Shown: positions 8,074-18,091 of the stretch, piece after piece
Layout: each line of letters opens with the position of its first letter
Numbering within the stretch: the stretch's first letter is position 1
Notes under the pieces: generated by a model
What the model was told of the DNA's origin: nothing
Databases searched by the model: none
The model's input: only the letters and a program-made list of their open reading frames with translations
Source: a bacterium
Lineage (GTDB): Bacteria; Bacteroidota; Bacteroidia; Bacteroidales; P3
Assembly: GCA_014803485.1 (NCBI GenBank)
Contig: JAAVBQ010000029.1
Coordinates: 1-41,219 of the forward strand
Reading direction: 5' to 3'
DNA length: 41,219 nt
Position numbers and translations under genes: made by a program

Positions 8074-8142
8074 TTATTTTGTGTTTTTGAACGATTTTAT
8101 TTTGTGTTTTTGAATGATTTTATTTTGTGTTTTTGAAACAAG
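8074..8142. repeat. Three tandem 23-bp direct repeats between divergent genes
   Basis: TTATTTTGTGTTTTTGAACGATT / TTATTTTGTGTTTTTGAATGATT / TTATTTTGTGTTTTTGAAACAAG. Confidence 0.85.
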
Positions 8143-8147
8143 CATCT

Positions 8148-8179
8148 TTTGCTTCTGCTCTCAACTTTTCGTATCTTTG
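8148..8179 (+). promoter_or_regulatory. Bacteroidetes -33/-7 promoter for ridA
   Basis: TTTG (8148-8151), 20-bp spacer, TATCTTTG (8172-8179), matching TTTG-N19-21-TAnnTTTG. Confidence 0.6.
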
Positions 8180-8215
8180 ACGGCTTTTGAAATTATAAAA
8201 TCCAAATTATAAGTT

Positions 8216-8590
8216 ATGAAAAGAGTTATCGCCACAGAGAACGCTCCCAAAGCTATCGGCCCCTACAGCCAGGCTATCGAGGCCGGCAATCTGATTTTTG
8301 TATCGGGACAGCTTCCCGTAGACCCCGCTACGGGCAAGGTAGCCGACGACATCACCTCGCAGACCGAACAGTCTCTCAAAAACCTGAAAGCCATTTTGGA
8401 AGAAGCCGGCTACACCCTCGACAATGTGGTGAAATGCACCTGCTACCTCAGTTCGATGGACGACTTCAAGGCGATGAACGAGGTTTACGCCCGCTACTTC
8501 ACCAAGGATTTCCCCGCCCGCGCCGCCTTTGCCGTGCAAAAACTGCCTATGGGCGTTTTAGTTGAAATCGAAGCTATCGCGGCGAAGTAA
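8216..8590 (+). CDS. ridA: RidA family (YjgF) enamine/imine deaminase
   Basis: [40 protein letters not shown]...[36 protein letters not shown]. Confidence 0.93.
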   Translation: MKRVIATENAPKAIGPYSQAIEAGNLIFVSGQLPVDPATGKVADDITSQTEQSLKNLKAILEEAGYTLDNVVKCTCYLSSMDDFKAMNEVYARYFTKDFPARAAFAVQKLPMGVLVEIEAIAAK

Positions 8591-8592
8591 GC

Positions 8593-10203
8593 ATGATAGA
8601 ACGCAACACTCCCGAATCGGCTCTGAACGAAAGGCAGGGCGTGGACAAACTGCCCACGGTAAATCCCTATATCTCAAACAACCTACAGGCTCGCAGGGCG
8701 CAGAAGTCCATGAGCACGGAGGAGTATGTAAAAGGCATACGGGAAGGGAACCGCACGATACTGAGCCGCGCCATTACACTTATCGAGAGTACTTTACCCG
8801 AGCATCAACGGCAGGCACAGGAGATTATCGAAAAGTGCCTGCCCTACTCGGGCAATTCGTTCCGTTTGGGCATCACCGGTGTGCCGGGTGCCGGCAAAAG
8901 CACCTTTATCAATACGTTGGGGCTACACTTGGCCCGCACGGGCAAGAAGTTGGCTGTGTTGGCCATAGATCCCAGCAGCGAACGTACCAAAGGCAGCATT
9001 TTGGGCGACAAGACCCGCATGGATGAACTTGCCTGTCAGGAAAATGTCTTTATCCGTCCTTCCCCCTCGGCCGGTTCGTTGGGCGGGGTGGCCCGCAAGA
9101 CCCGCGAATCGGTGATTCTCTGCGAGGCGGCAGGGTTCACCCATATCATTATCGAAACCGTGGGTGTGGGACAATCGGAAACCGAAGCCTACAACATGGT
9201 CGATTATTTCCTGCTCCTGCAGTTGGCCAACTTGGGCGACGAACTGCAAGGCATCAAGCGGGGCATCATGGAAATGGCCGACGGTATCGCCATCAACAAG
9301 GCCGAGGGCGATTTTAGGCCCAAGGCGCTTTTGGCGCAGACCCAACTGCGCAACGCCCTTCAATTGTTTCCTCCCACCGCATCGGGCTGGAAGCCCTCTG
9401 TGGAAATCTGTTCGGCCAAAATCAACGAAGGCGTGACGGGGGTTTGGAGCGTGATTGAAGAGTTTGAACGGTTCTGCAAGCAGAACGGCAGTTTTGAACG
9501 CCGTCGCCGCGAACAACTCAAGAAAGTGTTGCAGAACTCCTTGCAAGAAAACATCTTGGCGCATTTTTTTGCGCAACCCGATACGGAAAAGAATCTGGAC
9601 GAAGCAAGGGAAAAAGTTTACGACTACAAGGTGAATCCCTACACGGCCGCTCAAAAATTGGCGGAAGATTATTTCAATTCGTTGGGGAAATCGCCCCAAA
9701 AACCGGCGGTGTCGCCTGCAAGCCCGGTGGTGCCTCCTGCGCCGAAATCCACCGCGCCACAGTCCGCCCCGAAGCCCGTCCGCTCCGACATACCGCACTT
9801 CGAACACGCCCTGGCCGTAGACGCGGCCTGCGCCGGCAATCCCGGGAAGATGGAATATCAGGGTGTACAGGTAAACAACGGCAAAGTGATTTTTCATGTC
9901 GGTCCTTTCCCCGAGGGAACCAACAACATAGGCGAGTTTTTGGCGATTGTGCACGCCTTGAGTTTCCTCAACAAACACGGCCTCACGCAGACGCCCGTCT
10001 ATTCCGATTCGGTGACGGGAATGGCTTGGGTGAGAAAGAAGAAGGCGAACACGAAAATTGTCCCCTCCGCCCGTAACCGTGAGTTGCTCGATATGGTGGC
10101 GCGGGCCGAAAACTGGCTGCAGACAAACCGTTATCAAAACCCTGTCTTGAAGTGGCAGACGGAAAAATGGGGCGAGATTCCGGCGGATTTCGGAAGAAAG
10201 TAA
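8593..10203 (+). CDS. MeaB/ArgK-family GTPase fused to a C-terminal RNase HI domain
   Basis: Residues ~1-360: LGITGVPGAGKSTFINTLG, LAVLAIDPSSERTKGSILGDKTRM, ETVGVGQSE (MeaB). Then a Pro/Ala linker and ALAVDAACAGNPGKMEYQGV...GTNNIGEFLAIVHAL...VYSDSVTGMAWV...KWQTEKWGEIPADFGRK (RNase HI with D-E-D-D residues). Confidence 0.9.
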   Translation: MIERNTPESALNERQGVDKLPTVNPYISNNLQARRAQKSMSTEEYVKGIREGNRTILSRAITLIESTLPEHQRQAQEIIEKCLPYSGNSFRLGITGVPGAGKSTFINTLGLHLARTGKKLAVLAIDPSSERTKGSILGDKTRMDELACQENVFIRPSPSAGSLGGVARKTRESVILCEAAGFTHIIIETVGVGQSETEAYNMVDYFLLLQLANLGDELQGIKRGIMEMADGIAINKAEGDFRPKALLAQTQLRNALQLFPPTASGWKPSVEICSAKINEGVTGVWSVIEEFERFCKQNGSFERRRREQLKKVLQNSLQENILAHFFAQPDTEKNLDEAREKVYDYKVNPYTAAQKLAEDYFNSLGKSPQKPAVSPASPVVPPAPKSTAPQSAPKPVRSDIPHFEHALAVDAACAGNPGKMEYQGVQVNNGKVIFHVGPFPEGTNNIGEFLAIVHALSFLNKHGLTQTPVYSDSVTGMAWVRKKKANTKIVPSARNRELLDMVARAENWLQTNRYQNPVLKWQTEKWGEIPADFGRK

Positions 10204-10225
10204 AATAGAAAATAACAATATTACA

Positions 10226-13200
10226 ATGTCAACGTATCAGCAAAACGAGTATCTTTTTGAGGTGAGTTGGGAGGTTTGCAACAAGGTTGGAGGCATCTAT
10301 ACCGTGGTGAGCACCAAAGTTCCCTCCATGCAGAAGCGTTTCGGCGAACACTATTTCGCCGTGGGGCCCGATGTATGGAAAGACAAGGCCAACCGCGATT
10401 TTATCGAAGACCGCGATTTGTATGCCGACTGGCGCAAATATGCCGAAAGCCAAGGCATATTTTTCCGCATAGGCCGCTGGAACACCGCCGGAGGCCCCAT
10501 TGCCGTGATGGTCGATTACCGCTCGCTTATCTCGCGCAAAGACGACCTTTTGGGAGCGGCCTGGCGCGACTACAACCTCGATTCGATCTCGGGTCAGTGG
10601 GATTATATCGAACCTTTCCTCTTCGGCTACGCCGCAGGGAGGCTCATTCAGACCTTCTACGAATATCATGTTTTTCCGCAAGAAAAAGTATACGCCCACT
10701 TCCACGAATGGATGACCGGCGCCGGCCTCCTCTTCCTGAAGAAGAACCAGCCACAGGTGGCCACCCTCTTCACCACGCACGCCACCGTTTTGGGACGCTG
10801 TCTGGCCGGAAACGGAATGCCTCTCTACGGCGATCTGGACAAGCTCGACCCCGATGAACTCTCTTCGCGTTTCGGCGTGCGCGCCAAATACTCGCTCGAA
10901 AAACTCTCGGCGCAACACGCCGACTGCTTCACGGCCGTGAGCGAAATCACCAACCGCGAATGCCGCGCCTTTCTCGGAAAGGACATCGACGTTCTCACAC
11001 CCAACGGCTTCGACGACGCCTTTGTGCCGTCTATGGAAGATTTTGCCGCCAAACGCAAGCAAGCCCGCGAAAAACTGCGCGAAGTCACTTCCCAACTTAT
11101 GGGGGAAGAGGTGGACGACCATACCATCTTCTTGATAAACAGCGGTCGCTATGAATTCAAAAACAAAGGCATAGACTTGTTCATCGACACGCTCGCCGCC
11201 CTCAACAAAACCCTGCCCGACGGCAAGAAAGCGGTGGCCTACCTCACCGTTCCCGCCGGTCACGGTCCGGCCCGTCAAAACCTTTCCGCGCGCGAACCCG
11301 AGCGGGATTTCGAACAAAGATTCTGCACCCACTACCTCGACGACCCCTACTCCGATCCCATTCTCAACCGTCTTAAGATAAGCGGCCTCAACAACGCCCC
11401 CGAAGACAAGGTAAAAGTGGTGTTCGTACCCTGCTATCTGGACGGCGAGGACGGCGTTTTCAACCTTACCTACTACGACCTTCTCATCGGTTTCGATATG
11501 TCGGTATTCCCCTCCTACTACGAACCGTGGGGCTACACACCTATGGAAAGCATCGCTTTCTGTATCCCGTCGGTCACCACTTCGTTGGCAGGTTTCGGAC
11601 GTTGGGTAAAAGATCATCATCCCGCTCAAAAAAGCGTAAAAGTGATTGAACGCGATGATTATAATTCTTCGGAGGCGGTTTTGGAAATGGAAACGGCCCT
11701 GCACGATTTCATCTTGCTTTCCGATAAGGAAAGAGAAGAATACCGTGCCGATGCCTACGCTCTCTCGCGTCATTTCCTGTGGTCGCATTTGGGCGAACAC
11801 TACGGACAGGCCTACGGAAAAGCCGCCGCCAAATGGGAAGCAGAGCCCTCGTTGTTGGGCAAATCGCTGCCTGCCAGCAAGGATAAAATCGAATACGACA
11901 CTTCTTCGCAGCCCCAATGGCACAAGTGCATGATAGAATACCGGCTTCCGAAGAAACTGGAAAGACTGCGCGAGTTGAGCAACAACCTGTGGTGGTGCTG
12001 GGACAATCAGGCACAGGACATGTGGGCCTATATCGAACCCGAATTGTGGGTGGAATGCGGTCATAATCCTTTGGCCCTGCTCCGTCTGTTGAGCGCGGCC
12101 CGCTTGCAGGAATTGCAGAATGATGCCGTGTTCAACAAGCTTTTGGACGAGGTTTACGCCCGCTTCACCGCCTATATCGATGAGGGCAAAAACAAAAAAT
12201 CGCCCAAGGTGGCCTATTTCTGCATGGAATATGGCCTGCACGAAAGTCTCAAGATTTATTCGGGCGGCTTGGGCATTCTGGCGGGCGACTATCTGAAGGA
12301 AGCCAGCGACGCCAATGTGGATATGCTCGGCGTGGGCCTGCTCTACCGTTATGGTTATTTCGAACAGAAGATAGACGAAAACGGCTGTCAGAACGCCCGT
12401 TACGTGCCTCAAAGCTTCTCCAAGCTTCCCATCGTGCCCGTACGTGATGAAAACGGTATATGGCGCACGGTGTCGGTATCGTTGCCAGGACGCGATCTTC
12501 TGGCCAAAATCTGGCGGTGCGACGTGGGACGCGTTCCCCTTTATCTCCTCGATACCGATATAGACGAAAACATAGAAGCCGACCGCTGCGTCACCCACCA
12601 GCTCTATGGCGGCGATTGGGAAAACCGCTTCAAGCAGGAAATGCTTCTGGGTATCGGCGGTATCCGTATGCTTCGCCAACTGGACATCCATCCCGATGTA
12701 TATCACTGCAACGAGGGACACGGTGCCTTCACGCTTCTGGAACGTCTGCGCCACTATGTGAGCAACGGTCTGGAATTCTGGCAGGCACGCGAACTGGTGC
12801 GCAATTCCTCGCTTTTCACCACCCATACGCCCGTGCCCGCCGGACATGACGCTTTCGACGAAGATATCGTGCGGACGTATCTGAACGCTTGGGCGGACCG
12901 TCTCAGAATTTCGTGGGAAGATTTCATGGCTTTGGGGCGTATCGATAAAAATCATATTCACGATAAGTTCTCGATGAGCCACTTGGCGGTGAATCTTTCG
13001 AGTGCGGTGAACGGTGTGAGCCGAATCCACGGACGGGTGTCGCAGGAGATGTTCGCCCCGCTCTATCCGGGGTTCTACCCGCAGGAAGTGCCGGTGGGTT
13101 ATGTGACCAACGGCGTGCATCTGGCCACGTGGGCGCACAAGGAATGGCAGGAACTGTTCGCCAAGTATTTCGGTGCCGGGTTCCAAAAGGATGTGTCGGA

Positions 13201-14443
13201 CGCTTCGGCATGGGAGGCCGTGCAGAAGATTCCCGCAAAGGAACTTTCGGATATCCGCAACCGCCGGCGCACGGAACTCATTGATTTTGTAAAGGAGCGC
13301 ATTCAGAAAGAATGGCCCGAGAGAGGCGAAAGCCCGCAAAATCTCATCAAGGCCATTCACGGGTTGCGTCCCGATGTGCTGACCATCGGTTTCGCGCGTC
13401 GTTTCGCCACCTATAAACGGGCGCACCTGCTCTTCAAGAACCTCGGCCGTCTGAGCAAAATCGTAAACGACCCGCAACATCCCGTGCAGTTTATCTTCTC
13501 GGGCAAGGCGCACCCCGCCGACGGAGGCGGACAGGCGCTCATCCGCCAGATTATCGAGATTTCGCAACGCGAGGAGTTTTTGGGGAAAATCGTCTTTCTC
13601 GAAAACTACAACATCGATGTGGCCAAACACATGATTCAAGGGGTGGACGTATGGATGAACACCCCCACCCGCCTCATGGAGGCTTCGGGAACCAGTGGAG
13701 AAAAAGCGCTGATGAACGGAGGTGTGAATTTCAGTGTGTTGGATGGCTGGTGGGCCGAGGGCTACCGCAAAGGTGCGGGCTGGGCGTTGCGCGAGGAACA
13801 GACCTACGCCAACCAAACCTACGAAGATGAGTTAGATGCCGAAACCATCTACACCATGCTCGAACAGGAGATTGTGCCCGCTTTCTACGAAAACGGTCAG
13901 GCAGGAAGCAACGATACGTGGCTGCAGTTCGTGCGCAACAGTTTCTCGCAGATTGCGCCGCACTACACGATGCGCCGTCAGTTGAAAGACTATTACAATC
14001 AATATTACAACTCGTTGGCAGATCGCTACAAGAAACTGCGTGCCGACAATCTGGCCCGCGTGACGGATATGACCCGCTGGATGATCCGCATCGCGTCGGC
14101 ATGGAACGCCATCCATGTAACCGGCTACGATTGCCCCGATTCCACCAACGCTCCCTTGCAGATGGGCCAGGCGGGACATTTCGGCATCACGCTTCACCTT
14201 GCCGGACTCAATCCCGATGAAATCGGGGTGGAAGTGGTGTTCGGACACAAGGAGAACGATCAGGTGAAGGAACTGATACGCACCGAGGACCTGAAGCTTG
14301 AGAAATTCGAGAACGGCAGGGCCACCTACGCGGCCGATTTGGTGCTCGACGGGGCGGGCGTATTCGACTATGCTTTCCGTATGTATCCGAAAAACAGCGA
14401 ATTTCCCGAACAAAACAAGTTCAGGATGAATCGCTGGTTGTAA
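10226..14443 (+). CDS. Glycogen/starch synthase fused to alpha-glucan phosphorylase
   Basis: N-terminal LFEVSWEVCNKVGGIYTVVSTK (GT3-like glycogen synthase). From ~residue 570, a DUF3417-like region then VAYFCMEYGLHESLKIYSGGLGILAGDYLKEASD and ...GTSGEKALMNGGVNFSVLDGWWAEGY (GT35 phosphorylase family). Confidence 0.9.
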   Translation: MSTYQQNEYLFEVSWEVCNKVGGIYTVVSTKVPSMQKRFGEHYFAVGPDVWKDKANRDFIEDRDLYADWRKYAESQGIFFRIGRWNTAGGPIAVMVDYRSLISRKDDLLGAAWRDYNLDSISGQWDYIEPFLFGYAAGRLIQTFYEYHVFPQEKVYAHFHEWMTGAGLLFLKKNQPQVATLFTTHATVLGRCLAGNGMPLYGDLDKLDPDELSSRFGVRAKYSLEKLSAQHADCFTAVSEITNRECRAFLGKDIDVLTPNGFDDAFVPSMEDFAAKRKQAREKLREVTSQLMGEEVDDHTIFLINSGRYEFKNKGIDLFIDTLAALNKTLPDGKKAVAYLTVPAGHGPARQNLSAREPERDFEQRFCTHYLDDPYSDPILNRLKISGLNNAPEDKVKVVFVPCYLDGEDGVFNLTYYDLLIGFDMSVFPSYYEPWGYTPMESIAFCIPSVTTSLAGFGRWVKDHHPAQKSVKVIERDDYNSSEAVLEMETALHDFILLSDKEREEYRADAYALSRHFLWSHLGEHYGQAYGKAAAKWEAEPSLLGKSLPASKDKIEYDTSSQPQWHKCMIEYRLPKKLERLRELSNNLWWCWDNQAQDMWAYIEPELWVECGHNPLALLRLLSAARLQELQNDAVFNKLLDEVYARFTAYIDEGKNKKSPKVAYFCMEYGLHESLKIYSGGLGILAGDYLKEASDANVDMLGVGLLYRYGYFEQKIDENGCQNARYVPQSFSKLPIVPVRDENGIWRTVSVSLPGRDLLAKIWRCDVGRVPLYLLDTDIDENIEADRCVTHQLYGGDWENRFKQEMLLGIGGIRMLRQLDIHPDVYHCNEGHGAFTLLERLRHYVSNGLEFWQARELVRNSSLFTTHTPVPAGHDAFDEDIVRTYLNAWADRLRISWEDFMALGRIDKNHIHDKFSMSHLAVNLSSAVNGVSRIHGRVSQEMFAPLYPGFYPQEVPVGYVTNGVHLATWAHKEWQELFAKYFGAGFQKDVSDASAWEAVQKIPAKELSDIRNRRRTELIDFVKERIQKEWPERGESPQNLIKAIHGLRPDVLTIGFARRFATYKRAHLLFKNLGRLSKIVNDPQHPVQFIFSGKAHPADGGGQALIRQIIEISQREEFLGKIVFLENYNIDVAKHMIQGVDVWMNTPTRLMEASGTSGEKALMNGGVNFSVLDGWWAEGYRKGAGWALREEQTYANQTYEDELDAETIYTMLEQEIVPAFYENGQAGSNDTWLQFVRNSFSQIAPHYTMRRQLKDYYNQYYNSLADRYKKLRADNLARVTDMTRWMIRIASAWNAIHVTGYDCPDSTNAPLQMGQAGHFGITLHLAGLNPDEIGVEVVFGHKENDQVKELIRTEDLKLEKFENGRATYAADLVLDGAGVFDYAFRMYPKNSEFPEQNKFRMNRWL

Positions 14444-14497
14444 TGGTATTTTTCTTTAAATTTGCTTTCAGAAAACCCATAAAAAATTAAAACGACT

Positions 14498-14854
14498 ATG
14501 GAAGATTTCAGGGGTAAGGAACGCGAAAAGGAAGAAGTTTACTCCAAGGCTGTGAAGGCCGGCAAGCGCACCTACTTTATGGATGTGAAAGAGACCAAAT
14601 CGGGCGAGCGTTATCTGACCATCACCGAGAGCAAACGTCTCTTCGACGAGAACCTCAACAAGTTCGTCTACGACAAGCATAAAATTTTCCTTTACAAGGA
14701 AGACTTCGACAACTTCGTAGAGGGCCTGCAAACGGTTATCCACTTTATCCAGACCGGCGAAGTGCCCGTGGAAGACACGCTTTCGGGCGAAAGTCTCGGC
14801 ACGAGCGGCTTTTCGGCCCAGGACGACATGGAATTTGAAAACTTGGGCAAGTAA
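14498..14854 (+). CDS. DUF3276 (PUR-domain-like) protein
   Basis: EEVYSKAVKAGKRTYFMDVKETKSGERYLTITESKR...KIFLYKEDFDNFVEGL. Confidence 0.85.
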   Translation: MEDFRGKEREKEEVYSKAVKAGKRTYFMDVKETKSGERYLTITESKRLFDENLNKFVYDKHKIFLYKEDFDNFVEGLQTVIHFIQTGEVPVEDTLSGESLGTSGFSAQDDMEFENLGK

Positions 14855-14863
14855 TTGACTTGT

Positions 14864-15643
14864 ATGGGAAAGGTTATTTCGATTACAAATCAAAAAGGCG
14901 GCGTGGGAAAAACCACCACGGCCGTGAACCTCAGCGCGGCGATGGCGGTGTTGGAAAAGAAGGTGTTGCTGATAGACGCCGACCCGCAGGCCAACGCCAC
15001 GTCGGGTGTGGGACTCGATTCGGAAACCGTGAGCGGACACAGTATCTACGAATGTCTGCTGGGCGATGTGGAACCCGATGCCTGCATCAAATCCACCTCG
15101 TTCAAGAATCTCGATTTGATTCCCTCGCACGTGGATTTGGTGGGCGCTGAATTGGAGATGGTTTCCATTCCCGACCGCAATCAGGTGTTGCGGAACAAAT
15201 TGCAGGAAATCCGCAATCGCTACGACTATATCTTCATCGACTGCGCCCCCTCGCTGGGCATCATCACCACCAATGCCCTCACCGCCTCCGACTCGGTGAT
15301 TATTCCCGTACAATGCCAATATTATGCGTTGGAAGGACTTTCCAAACTCCTCAACACCATCCGCATTGTGCAGAGCCGTTTCAATCCCGACCTCGAACTG
15401 GAGGGTATTTTATTGACGATGTACGATGTACGCACCAGTCTCTCGAAACAAGTGGTGGAAGACGTGCGTAAGAATTTCCAGCAGTTGATGTTCAATACCC
15501 TTATCCACAGCAATACAAAATTGGCCGAAGCCCCCAGCTACGGTGTACCTATTCTGGAATACGACATCAATTCGACCGGTGCTATCAACTACCTCAATCT
15601 CTGCAAGGAAATCCTGCAAAGAGATTCGGCCGAAAAACATTAA
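14864..15643 (+). CDS. parA: ParA family chromosome-partitioning ATPase
   Basis: [28 protein letters not shown]...[13 protein letters not shown]. Confidence 0.95.
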   Translation: MGKVISITNQKGGVGKTTTAVNLSAAMAVLEKKVLLIDADPQANATSGVGLDSETVSGHSIYECLLGDVEPDACIKSTSFKNLDLIPSHVDLVGAELEMVSIPDRNQVLRNKLQEIRNRYDYIFIDCAPSLGIITTNALTASDSVIIPVQCQYYALEGLSKLLNTIRIVQSRFNPDLELEGILLTMYDVRTSLSKQVVEDVRKNFQQLMFNTLIHSNTKLAEAPSYGVPILEYDINSTGAINYLNLCKEILQRDSAEKH

Positions 15644-15654
15644 AAAGAAAAGAC

Positions 15655-16581
15655 ATGACATCAAAGAGACCGGCTTTGGGACGCGGATTATCGGCATTGA
15701 TGGGCGAAATCCCGGTGAAGAAGGATGCCGAAGCCCGCACCCCCGTCGATATGACCGAAAGCGTTATAGGGGCAATCGCCGCCATTCCCGTGGAACTTAT
15801 CGAGGCCAATCCCTACCAACCCCGCAAGCAATTCAGCAAGGAAAGTCTGGAGGAATTGAGCCAGTCCATCCGCACCAATGGTGTCATTACGCCTATCACC
15901 GTGCGCAAGACGGGCAAGAAATACCAATTGATTTCGGGCGAACGCCGTCTGCGTGCCTCCAAACTGGCGGGATTGAAGGAAATCCCCGCCTACATCCGCA
16001 TGGCCAGCGACAATGAGTCGCTCGAAATGGCCCTGATTGAGAACATTCAGCGCGAAGACCTCAACGCCATTGACGTGGCGCTTTCCTATCAGGCCCTGAT
16101 CGATGCCTGCCACTACAATCAGGAACAGTTGGGCGAGCGTGTGGGGAAAGGCCGCAGCACGGTGGCCAACTTTCTGCGTCTGCTCAAACTGCCCGCCGAT
16201 ATCCAACTCTATCTCAAGGACAATAAGCTCAGCATGGGACATGCCCGTTGTCTGGCCGGCGTGACGGACGAAGAAAAGCAGCTCCGTCTGGCGCGCAATA
16301 TTATCGAAAACGGTCTCTCGGTGCGGCAGTTGGAAGATTTGATTCGTCAAACCGATACCCCTGCCGAAAAGACCGTTGCCGGCGCCAGCAAAACAGGCAA
16401 GACACCGGCTCAAGATGTCGACCTTCCCGATTGGTGTGTGGCGGCGCGCAACCGTCTCGCCGAAAGGCTCAACACGCCCATCGTCGTGAAACCCAAGAAG
16501 AACGGCAAGGGCAGTCTGATTATCGACTATGCCTCGGACGAGGTACTGCAAAAGATTTTTGACGCATTGAATGGAAAGTAA
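15655..16581 (+). CDS. parB: ParB/Spo0J/Noc family partition protein
   Basis: RPALGRGLSALMG..NPYQPRKQFSKESLEELSQSIRTNGVITPITVR..YQLISGERRLRASKLAGL..ALIENIQREDLNAID. Confidence 0.95.
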   Translation: MTSKRPALGRGLSALMGEIPVKKDAEARTPVDMTESVIGAIAAIPVELIEANPYQPRKQFSKESLEELSQSIRTNGVITPITVRKTGKKYQLISGERRLRASKLAGLKEIPAYIRMASDNESLEMALIENIQREDLNAIDVALSYQALIDACHYNQEQLGERVGKGRSTVANFLRLLKLPADIQLYLKDNKLSMGHARCLAGVTDEEKQLRLARNIIENGLSVRQLEDLIRQTDTPAEKTVAGASKTGKTPAQDVDLPDWCVAARNRLAERLNTPIVVKPKKNGKGSLIIDYASDEVLQKIFDALNGK

Positions 16582-17347
16582 GCGAAGTCTTTTCTTTCTC
16601 TTTTTTGTGTTCTTCACCTTTGTGTCGGCAGGGGAGGCTTGGGGGCAGTTCACCCCCTCTTCGTCTGCCGATCCTGTTCTTTATGCCTCGAACGACCTTT
16701 CTTCCGTAAGTCTTGTTCCTGTCGATTTCAGAAAAATAGACCTTATGGAAGAGGGGTTTTCCCAAATGACCGGCCCCAAGAAAAAGGACAGTATCCGCTA
16801 CGAGGCTTCCCCCGGCGTCGACTTCAAGTCCCTCACCTTCCGGCAGCGCAATTCAGGTGCCTTCAAGCGCAGGAAGAAAGGCGGATTGAAAGATCCCGGC
16901 ATGGCGATTCTCTGTTCGGCCGTGGTGCCGGGTCTCGGACAGATTTACAACGGACAATGGTATAAAACGCCCGTTCTATATGCAGGGGTGGGCGTACTGG
17001 CCTATTTCACCGACGATTTTCTCAAACAACGCAACATCTACCAAAAAGAACTGCACGCCCGCACCGACAGTACGGGTGCCCTCAACGCCTCGTTGGCAAG
17101 CTACAGTTTCGACGAAATCCTGCAACTGCGCAATTACTACGAACAATATTTCGAATTGTGCCTGATCATCGCCGGAGCCGTATATCTGCTCAACCTGATG
17201 GACGCGGGCGTTTACGCACATCTGTCGTCGTTCAACGTCACCCCCAATCTCGCCCTTTCCGTGAAACCCTACGCCAACACTTGCTATAATTACAAGACCC
17301 GTTTTCCTTTAGACGCAGGGGTAAAACTTTGTTTCACGCTAAAATAG
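16571..17347 (+). CDS. DUF5683 domain membrane/periplasmic protein
   Basis: Signal peptide, then AILCSAVVPGLGQIYNGQWYKTPVLYAGVGVLAYF. Follows parB with an 11-bp overlap. Confidence 0.75.
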   Translation: MESKRSLFFLFFVFFTFVSAGEAWGQFTPSSSADPVLYASNDLSSVSLVPVDFRKIDLMEEGFSQMTGPKKKDSIRYEASPGVDFKSLTFRQRNSGAFKRRKKGGLKDPGMAILCSAVVPGLGQIYNGQWYKTPVLYAGVGVLAYFTDDFLKQRNIYQKELHARTDSTGALNASLASYSFDEILQLRNYYEQYFELCLIIAGAVYLLNLMDAGVYAHLSSFNVTPNLALSVKPYANTCYNYKTRFPLDAGVKLCFTLK

Positions 17348-17354
17348 ACAGGGA

Positions 17355-18080
17355 ATGGAAACGAATCGATCCCTCCGGATAGCTTTGTCGGGTTACGGCC
17401 GCATGGGACGCGAAGTGGAGAAAGTCGCGTGCGCGAAAGGCCACGGAATCGTATGTCGCATCAACGACGGCAAAGATTGGGAAAAGGCACTGCCGGCGCT
17501 GAAAGAAGCGCAGGTGGTGATTGACTTTTCGGAACCTTCGTGTGCGGCGGAAAATATCGGAAGGTGTTTCGACCTGCATCTGCCGGTGGTGGTGGGCACC
17601 ACCGGCTGGGACGCTGCGCGCGATGCCTTGAAAGCACGTTGTCTCCAAGAGGGGCAAGCGTTGATGGAGGCTTCCAATTTCAGCATAGGGGTCTATCTGT
17701 TCATGGCCACGGCGCGGTTTCTGGCGGAGAAGATGAATGCGCAACCCCAATATGCGGCGGGCATCGAAGAGACGCATCATATCCACAAGTTGGACAAGCC
17801 CAGCGGCACGGCCATTACGTTGGCGAAAGAGGTGTGCGGAGAAATGGAACGGTATGGGGATTGGAAAAGTCTTCCGATAACCAGTTTCCGCGAGGGGGAG
17901 GTTTTCGGTATCCATACGTTGACTTTCGATTCGGAGGTAGATACGGTTACGCTTCGGCACGAGGCCAAATCGCGGCAGAGTTTCGCGGCGGGGGCCGTGC
18001 GGGCGGCCGAATGGCTCGCCGCCACCTGCGCAGGCGGAAAGCAAGGGTGGTTCGGAATGAAGGATATGATGGGTTTCTAA
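17355..18080 (+). CDS. dapB: 4-hydroxy-tetrahydrodipicolinate reductase
   Basis: LRIALSGYGRMGREVEKVA..VVIDFSEPSC..VVGTTGW..EASNFSIGVYLF..ETHHIHKLDKPSGTA. Confidence 0.93.
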   Translation: METNRSLRIALSGYGRMGREVEKVACAKGHGIVCRINDGKDWEKALPALKEAQVVIDFSEPSCAAENIGRCFDLHLPVVVGTTGWDAARDALKARCLQEGQALMEASNFSIGVYLFMATARFLAEKMNAQPQYAAGIEETHHIHKLDKPSGTAITLAKEVCGEMERYGDWKSLPITSFREGEVFGIHTLTFDSEVDTVTLRHEAKSRQSFAAGAVRAAEWLAATCAGGKQGWFGMKDMMGF

Positions 18081-18091
18081 CAGGGATAGGA

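Noticed and set aside
8074-8142. CRISPR array
   Set aside because: Repeats are directly adjacent without spacers and there are no cas genes; better described as tandem repeats.
8923-10218. 431-aa antisense ORF opposite meaB-RNase H
   Set aside because: Shadow ORF; the sense frame carries clear family motifs.
10229-13816. 1195-aa antisense ORF opposite the glycogen synthase/phosphorylase
   Set aside because: Exact overlap with a strongly supported sense gene; the product has no recognisable domain and is explained by GC/codon bias removing stops on the opposite strand.
17540-18091. Extension of the GH3 ORF upstream through dapB
   Set aside because: Overlaps dapB in another frame. A signal-peptide-bearing start at 18092 fits the family; the upstream part is a chance open frame.
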